This document shows positions 31,401-40,400 of a stretch of 64,000 nucleotides of DNA, in pieces; position 1 is the first letter of the stretch, and the number at the start of each line of letters is the position of its first letter. A model generated the notes under the pieces. It ran no database searches, had not been told where the DNA came from, and worked only from the letters and a program-made list of their open reading frames with translations. Source of the DNA: an uncultured Candidatus Cenarchaeum sp. (GTDB taxonomy: Archaea > Thermoproteota > Nitrososphaeria > Nitrososphaerales > Nitrosopumilaceae). The stretch is from assembly GCA_958295735.1 (NCBI GenBank), contig OY282369.1, positions 62,001-126,000 of the forward strand, written 5' to 3'. The position numbers and the translations under genes are program-made.

Positions 31401-34400
31401 GTGCCCGCGCTCCGGGCCGCGCCTGCCGGTATGTCGACCAGTATGGTCCCGTCGGACGCGGGCCGTACCTCGAACGAGTACGAGGCGCCGGCGCCCGCGA
31501 ATCTTTCGACGCCGCCGTGTCCGGTCGTGTTGGAGAGCGCGATGCCGCTGGCATTGAACCCGGTGACGGGAAGGCTGAAGTTGACTTGGAAGCTGATCGG
31601 CTTGGCGTTCGTCGGGCTCCGCTGCGCGGCGGTGACTGTCGGGGTCGGCAGCGAGCTGTCGTACTCTATCGAGAACTGTTCCGCCCGCGTGTTGCCGTTT
31701 CCCGCCGCATCCTGCGCCGCGTTCTCGGGTATGTCTACCAGTATGGTCCCGTTCGACGCGGGCCGGACCTCGAACGTGTACGAGGCGCCGGCGCCCTCGA
31801 CGGTGAGCGCGCCGCCGCGGTTGGCCGTCCCCGTGAGCCCGACGTCGCCGGCATCGAACCCGGTGACGTTCTCGCCGAACTCCACCGTGAACAGTATGGG
31901 GGAGGTGCCGGTCGGGTCCGGCTGCGTGGAGCTTATGGCGGGGGCGGGGGCGGTCCTGTCTATTCTGATGCCGGCCGCGTTGGATTCCTCGTTCCCGTTG
32001 CCGGCATGGTCCTGCACCCGGCCGGCCGGCAGGCTCACGGTGAGGGTACGCAGGTCGGTCGAATTCTCCACGCTGAAGGCGTACGCTACGTCAAATACGT
32101 GGATGCGGCGTGGGCCGCTATCGACCACGTGCAGGGCGCCCGAGGCGGGGTCGATGGCCACGCCGACCGGGTCGGCAAGCTGGCCGCCTGGAATGTTTCT
32201 GATCTCGGCGATTTCGGCCCCCGCCGGGTCGTGCACTCTGACGAAGCCGGGGCCGGAGGCGCCGCCGATGCCGCCGGAGCCGGAGCCGTAGTCCGCCACG
32301 TATACGCGGCCCGAGGCGTCCACCGCCACGCCGACCGGCTGGGAGAACTGGCCCGGGAGCTCGCCGGCCTGGGTCCCGTTGGGGTGGTACACGCGGACGG
32401 CGCCGTTGCCCCGTTCGGCCACGTACACGCGGCCCGAGGCGTCCACCGCCACGCCGTACGGGCCGGAGAGCCCGGTGAAGCTGTGGATTCTCGTTCCGTC
32501 GGGGTCGTGCACGTGGACGTTTCCGCCAGATTCGACCACGTGCACGCGGCCGTGCGGGCCGCCGATCGCCACGCCGACCGGAGTGTTAAACGAGGCGGGC
32601 AGGTCGTCGGCGCGGGTCATGTTGGGGTGGTACACGCGGACGGTGCCGCGGCCGGCGTCGGTCACGTATATGTCGCCCGTAACGCCGTCGACCGCCACGC
32701 CTTGCGGCCGGCTGGGCCCCGTAATGTCGGTTACGTACTCCCGGTCCTGGTCGAACACCCGGACGCGTTCGGTGAAGAGCACATCGGCCACGTACGTGTT
32801 TCCCGAGCCGTCGACCGCGATTCCGGTCGGTAGGCTTAACCGGTCGGGGCCGCCGTCGAACGCCGCGTCGTGGCGCCACGCGGCGCGCAGGTCCGTCGCG
32901 TTCCCGGAAGAGGCGTCCACGTCGGAGGCCTCCAGCGTGGAGGCGTCCACGGCGCTGCTGAAGGCCAGGGTGAAGGGCACCGCCGTCTCGTTGGTGGGGC
33001 CGTCCGGCACCGCGGCGACGGCGGCGGCGGGGGGCGTGCCGTCGTACGCCATGTAGAACCGCTCCGCCGCGTCGCTGGGGTTGCCCAGCGCGTTGCGCGC
33101 CGCGCCCGCCGGTATGTCGACCCGCACGGTCCCGTCCGACGCGGGCGAGACCTCGAACGAGTACGAGGCGCCGGCGCCGTCGAAGTTCTCGACGCTGCCG
33201 CGGGTCGCCGCCCCGGACAGCGCGACGTCGCCGGCCCCGAACTCGGTGACGTTCTCGCCGAACTCCACCGTGAACCCGATCGTCGAGGCGTTGGTCGGGC
33301 TCTGCTGCCCGGACGCGATTTTCGGGATCGGGCCCGTCCAGTTCACGAGGATGCTCGCCGTGCCGGATCCCGCGTTCTCGTTCCCGGCCGCGTCCCGCAC
33401 GCTGCCGGCCGGCAGCCTCACCTCGAGCACCCGCTCGTTGTCCGGCTCTTCCACGCCGAACGCGTAAGCCGCGTCGAACGCGAGCACGCCGTGGATGCCG
33501 GCATCGGCCACGTAGACGCGGCCCGACGCGCCGTCGACCGCCACGCCGCGCGGGGATGCGAACCGGCCCGGCAGCTCGCCGGCGGGCCCGCGGGAGGAGT
33601 CGAACACGCGGACGCCGGCGGCATCGGCCACGTAGACGCGGCCCGAGCCGTCTACGGTGACGCCGCGCGGGGATGCGAACGTGCCCGTGAGCTCGCCGTC
33701 GGGCTCGCGGGAGGAGTCGAACACGCGGACGCCGGCGGCATCGGCCACGTAGACGGCGCCCGTGGAGCCGTCTACCGCCACGCCGGACGGCTGGTCGAAC
33801 GTGCCCGGAAGGGCGCCGATGCGGTGCCCGGCGGCGAGATCGTATGCCTGGACGCGGCCGGCGGCCTGGTCCGCCACGTATATCGTTCCCGACGGGTCGA
33901 TCGCCACGGCGGCCGGGCTGCTGAGCCGGTCGGCGATGCTGGCGGTGTGGTTTCCGGTGGCGGAGTCGAAGACCAGGACGCGGCCGGCGCCATGGTCCGC
34001 CACGTATACGGCGCCCAGGAAGCCGTCGACCGCGACGCCGCGCGGGGATGCGAACGGGCCGGGGAGGTAGCCGGCGTGGTGCAGTGTGGAGTTGAACACA
34101 TGGACGCGCTTGTTGTTCGCGTCGGCCACGTATACGGCGCCCGTGGTGCCGTCTACCGCCACGCCGCGCGGGTCGTCGAACTGGCCGGCGCCCTGGCCGC
34201 GCTCGCCGAAGGTCGAGTTGTGCCGGGGCGCCAGGCGCGGGTTCCCCACCTCGCCGGACGAGGCGTTTATGTCCGCGGCGGCGAGGGTGCCGGCGTCCAC
34301 GGCCTCGCCGAACTCGAGGGAGAACGGCACCACGCGCAGGCCGGTGGGGCCGGCCGCCGCGGCGGCGACGGTGGCCTCCGGGCCGGTCCTGTCTATGCGG

Positions 34401-37400
34401 ATGCCCAGCGTGTTCGTCGCCTCGTTCGCGTTCCCGGCCAAGTCCAGCACGCTGCCGGCCGCCAGGTTCACCGCGAGCGCCCGCCCGCCTTCCGGGCCAA
34501 TCACGTCGAACGCGTACGCGTGGTCCAGTATGCGGACGCGGCCGGCGGCCGCTTCGGCCACGTGTATCCTGCCGGAGGAGTCCACGGCGACGCCGCGCGG
34601 GCCGTCGAACCCGGAAGCGCTGGCGACGGGGCTTCCGGAGGAGTTGAACGCCAGGACGCGGCTGGCGGCCGCGTCGTCGGCCGCGTCGTCGGCCACGTAT
34701 ATCCTGCCCGAGGCGTCTGCGGCGACGCCGCGCGGGGATGCGAACGGGCCCGGGAGCTCGCCGTCGGGCTCGCGGGAGGAGTTGAAGATCTGGACGGTGC
34801 CGTTGCCGCTGTTGGCCACGTATATGCTGCCCGAGGCATCCACGGCGACGCCGGACGGGGAGTCGAACGGGCCCGGGAGCCCGCCGTCGGGCTCGCGGGA
34901 GGAGTTGAAGATCTGGACGGTGCCGTTGCCGCTGTTGGCCACGTATATGCTGCCCGAGGCATCCACGGCGATGCCGCGCGGGGATGCGAATGGGCCCGGG
35001 AGCTCGCCGTCGGGCTCGCGGGAGGAGTTGAAGATCTGGACGGTGCCGTTGCCGCTGTTGGCCACGTATATGCTGCCCGAGGCATCCACGGCGACGCCGG
35101 ACGGGGAGTCGAACGGGCCCGGGAGCCCGCCGGCGCTGTGCCCGGTGGAGTTGAACGCCAGGACGCGGCCGGCGCCGTCGGCCACGTACGTGAGGCCCGA
35201 GGAGGCGTCTGCCGCCACGCCGCGCGGCTCGCTCAGCCGCGCGGCGCCCGCGCCGCCGCCGATCGTCGCGTTGTGCCACAGCTCCAGGCGCAGGTTCCGC
35301 ACATCGCCGGACGAGGCGTTTATGTCCGTGGCGGCGAGGGTGGCGGGGTCTATGTCCTCGCCGAACTTCAGGCCGAGCGGCACGGCCTGCAGGGCGGCGG
35401 GGCCGCGCTGCGGGGCGGTGACGGAGGGCTCCGGGGCCGTGCGGTCGATCGCGATGCGCGCCGCGCCGGAGGCGGCGTTGTATTCCCCCGCGCCGTCCCT
35501 CACGCTTCCGGCAGGCATGCTGACCTCCAGCGTCGAGCCGTCCGCCGCGCCTTCCACCTCGAACGCGTACTCGGCCGTGTCGAACGCCAGGGCGTGCGCG
35601 CTGTCGCGGAGGGCCGCGTACGCGATGCCCGTGGCGCCGTCGACCGCCACGGCGTACGGGCGGCTGACGGAATCGGTGATGTTGGCCAGGCGGCGCCCCG
35701 CGGAATCGTGCACGGCGATGCGGTCGCCGTTGTGCTCGGCCACGTATATGTCGCCCGTGATGCGGTGCACGGCGACGGCGACCGGGTTGTCGAGCCCCGT
35801 GATGTTGAGGGCGCTGTTCCAGTTGCGGTCGAACACGCTGACGATGCCGTTGACCGATCCGGCCACGTATATGTCGCCCGAGTCCGGGTGTACGGCCACG
35901 CCGGACGGGTCGGTTAACGTCATGTCGTGGATCCTGTTCCCCGCGCCGTCGAACTCGACGATTCTGTTGTTGCCGGTGTCGGTCACGTACACGTGCCCCG
36001 TGCCGGGATGCACGGCCACGCCGGCAGGAACGGAGAACGCGTGCGTGATGTTTCTGATGCTTTCCCCCGCGCCGTCGAACACGGCGATGCTGTTGTTGCC
36101 GGTGTTGGCCACGTACACGTGCCCCGTGCCGGGGTGCACGGCCACGCCCCGCGGGCCGTCGAGCGAGCCCGCGATGCTGGAGGTGCGGAGTCCCGCGCTG
36201 CTGAACACGTCGATGCTGTTGTTGCCGGTGTTTGCCACGTACACGGCGCCGGTCGTGCCGTCTACGGCCGCGCCGCGCGGGCCGTCGAGCGGGGCGGCGG
36301 GGCCGCCGAGGGTCGCGCTTAACAGCTGCGGCGCCAGGCGCAGGCCGTTCACGTCACCCTGGGAGGCGTCGATGTCCGATGCGTCGAGGGTGGAGCTGTC
36401 CACGGGCTCGTTGAACGCGATGCGGAACGGCACGTCCTGCAGGTTCGTGGGGCTCGGCGCGGCGGCTTCGACCACCGGCGTCAGGCGGACGACGTTGAAC
36501 GCCGTGGTGGATAACCCGACCGCGGCGCTCGGGTTGCCCGCCTCGTCGCGGGCGGCGCCGGCCGTGACGTTGACTGTGACCGTGCCGTCGACGGTGGGAG
36601 CGACCGCGAACGTGTGGCTGTTCCTGCCTTCGCCGTCGCCGCCGGCGCCGGCGCCGGCCGCCGCGAAGCCGATGACGCCGCCGGTCCTGCCCGTTCCCGA
36701 TACCGCGATGCCCGCTTCGTTGAACTCGTAGACCGGCTCGTCCCAGCGCACCGTGAACCCGACGGCGTACGCGGCGGCGGTCGGGCCGGCATGATCCAGG
36801 GCGATGTCCGGTACCGGGGCCCTGCGGTCGATCGCGATGCGCGCCGTGCCGGAGGCAAGGCTGGCGCCGCCGTCCCTGTCCCGCACCGTCGCGATAGGCA
36901 GGCGGACCTCCAGCGTCGAGTTGTCTGCCGCGCCCGCCACCCCGAACTCGTACGCGGCCGTGTTGAACGCCGTGACGCGGTCGTAGCCGCTGCTGACCGC
37001 GTACGCGGTGTCCGTGACGCCGTCGAGCGCCACGGCGTACGGGCGGCTGACGGAATCGGTGATGTTGGCCAGGCGGCGCCCCGCGGAATCGTGCACGGCG
37101 ATGCGGTCGCCGTTGAACTCGGCCACGTATATGTCGCCCGTGATGCGGTGCACGGCCACGGCGACCGGGTTGTCGAGCCCCGTGATGTTGAGGGTGCTTC
37201 TCCGCGCTGAGTCGAACACGGCGATGCTGTTGTCGCCGGAGTTGGCCACGTACACGTGCCCCGTGTCCGGATGCACGGCCACGCCGGACGGGCCGCTCAG
37301 CGAGCCCGCGATGCTGCCGATGCTTCCCCCCGCGCCGTTGAATATGGCGATGCTGTTGTTGCCGGTGTTTGCCACGTACACGTGCCCCGTGGTCGGATGC

Positions 37401-40400
37401 ACGGCCACGCCGGACGGGCTGCTCAGCGAGCCCGCTATGTTTCTGATGCTTCCCCCCGCGCCGTTGAATATGGCGATGCTGTTGTTGCCGGTGTTTGCCA
37501 CGTACACGTGCCCCGTGGTCGGATGCACGGCCACGCCCCGCGGGCCGTCGAGCGAGCCCGCGATGCTGGAGGTGCGGAGTCCCGCGCTGTTGAACACGTC
37601 GATGCTGTTGTTGCCGGTGTTTGCCACGTACACGTGCCCCGTGCCGGGGTGCACGGCCGCGCCGCGCGGGCCGTCGAGCGGGGCGGCGGGGCCGCCGAGG
37701 GTTGTGCTTAATAGCTGCGGCGCCAGGCGCAGGCCGTTCACGTCACCCTGGGAGGCGTCGATGTCGGATGCGGCCAGGGTAGCAACGTTCACGGGCTTGT
37801 TGAACGCGATGCGGAACGGCACGTTCTGCAGGTTCGTGGGGCTCGGCACGGCGGCTTCGACCACCGGCGTCAGGAAGACGTTGCGGGACACTATCGAGAA
37901 CGCGCCCGCGGCGCTCGGGTTGCCCGCCTCGTCGCGGGCGGCGCCGGCCGTGACGTCGACTGTGATCGTGCCGTCGGCGGCGGGCGCGACCGCGAACTCG
38001 TGGGCGTCGCTGCCCCCGCCGTCGCTGCCGCCGGCGCCGGTAGCCGCGAAGTTGACGACGCCGCCGGTCCTGGCCGTTCCCGATACCTCGATGCCCGTCT
38101 CGTCGAACCCGTAGACGGGCTCGCCCCAGTCTATCGTGAACTCGACGACTGCGGCGGGGGTCGGACTCGTCTGCGGCGAGGTGACGTCGGGGCGGGGCGG
38201 CGTGCGGTCTATCTTGACCGATGCCGCGCCGGTTGCCGAGCCGTAGTTTTTCAGCGCGTCGTGCACGGCGACGGCGCTCACGGTGACGTTGAGCGTCTGC
38301 TGGTCGGTGGCGCCTTCCACCTCGAACGCGTACTCGGACGTGCCGAACGCCGAGACGTTGCCGTGGTTGCGGCTGACCACGTAGACGGTGCCCGATATGC
38401 CGTCGACCGCCACGCCGGTCGGCGCCGAGATCGGGCCCGTGACGTCGGCGACGTGGTTCCCCGCGCCGTCGAACGCGGAAAGCCGGGAGCTGCTGTGGGT
38501 CACGTAGATGCGGTCATGCGGGCCGTCGACTGCCACCTCGTACGGGCTGGCGAGGGGGCCGGTGATGTTGAGGACGGGCTGCCGGTCGGGGCCGAGCACG
38601 ACGACGCCGCCGCCGGCGTCCGGAGGGCGCGTTTGGGCCACGTATATGCGGCCCGTCGCGCCGTCGACCGCCACGCCGACCGGGTTGACGAACGAGCCGA
38701 TGCTGAAGGCGCTGCTGCCGGTCGAACCCTCGAACGCGTGGACGCGGCCGAGGAGCGGGTAGGCCACGTACAGGATGCCCGCGTGGCTGTCGAACGCCGC
38801 GCCGACCGGGTTGCCGTCCGGGCCGGCGATGCTGCCCGCGTGGTTGCCCGCGCCGTCGAACACCTCGACGCCTTTGAGGTCCCAGTCGGCCACGTAGACG
38901 GTGCCGTCCGTGCCGTCGACCGCTATGCCGTTCGGGCTGGAGAGCGGGCCGGTGAGGCTGCCCGCGTGGTTGCCCGCGCCGTCGAACACCTCGACGCGGC
39001 CGTGGTTCGAGCTGGACACGTAGATGCGGCCGGACAGGGCGTCGACCGCCATGCCGTGCGGCGTGGAGAGGTTGCCGCTGCCCGGGCCGGCGCCGAAGTC
39101 CCCGTAGTGCGGCCACGCCTGCCTCAGGTTCCGCACCGCGCCCGAGGTGGCCGTGATGTGGGACACGTCGAGGGCCGTGGCGTTCGCGGGCTCGTCGAAG
39201 GTGACGTTGAAGTGCACCGTCCGCAGGCGGGAGGGCCCCGGCGTCGCCGGGGCGATCGCCGGGATCGGGCCGGTCCGGTCCACGATGATGCTCGCCTGGC
39301 CGGCCTCGTTTCCGTGCCCGCTCCGATCGTCCGCGCTGCCCGCCGGCAGCCTCACGGTGAGGTTCCCCTCGACCGGATCTTCCACGTCGAAGGCGTACGC
39401 CGCATCGAACAGCGAGACGCGGTGGTTGTCCCGGCCGGCCACGTACGCGTCGCCCGTGGCGGCGTCCACCCCCACGCCGGTCACTGTGAGGAGCGGGTCG
39501 TAGGGGTGGGTGAGGTTGGCGACGTGCTGCCACGCGGAGTCGAACACGGCGACGCGGCTGCCGAAAGCGTCGGCGACGAACACGTTGCCCGCGGGATCCA
39601 CGTCCACGGCGAACGGGTAGGCGAACGAGTTCGTGATGTTGACGACGGGCTGCCCCCCGGCATCGTACACGCGGACGGTGTTGTTCCCCGAGTCGGCCAC
39701 GTACACGGTGCCCGAAGAGTCGACCGCGATGCCGTTCGGCTGGTTGTACGGGCCGCCGACGTCGCGGACGTACTGCCCATCGGGGTCGAACATTTGCACG
39801 GTGTGGTTCAGCCTGACGGCCACGTACGCGTTGCCCGAGGAGTCGACGGCCACGCCGCTCGGGTTGGCGAACGAGTTCCGTATGTCGTGGACGTGGCGCC
39901 ACGCGGCGTCGTACACGCGGACGGTGTTGTTGCCGGTGTCGGCCACGTACACGCGGCCGTGCGGGCCGCCCGCCGCCACGTCCTCCGGCCTCAAGAACGG
40001 GCCGCCCACGTGGCCGAGGTGGTTGCCCGCCCTGTCGAACACGGAGACGCGGCCGTTCTGCTTCTCGGCCACGTACACGCGGCCCCCGGCGTCAACGGCC
40101 ACGCCGTGCGGCTCGTCTAACTGGCCGTCGCCCGGGCCGTTGCCGCCGAACGTCGCGGCGTGCGTCCAGACGCTGCGCAGGTTCGTCACGTTCCCCGAGG
40201 TGGCATTGATGTCCGATGCCTCGAGGGTCGCGGGGTCTATCGGCTCGTCAAAGCCCATGCTGAACGGCACGTCCCGCAGCGCGGTGGAGTGGAACTGCGC
40301 CGGGGCGATCGCCGGGATCGGGCGCGCCGCGTCGTGGACGACCAGGCGCCAGGCGGCGTTGCTGGGGTTGCGCGCGGGATCGAGCACCGCCCCATGCTTG

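Noticed and set aside
32870-35917. Long plus-strand frames (up to about 1000 codons) opposite the giant gene and opposite the NHL gene at 44177-48337
   Set aside because: They are antisense shadows of repetitive GC-rich coding DNA; only the minus strand gives signal peptides and coherent NHL and Ig-like domains.
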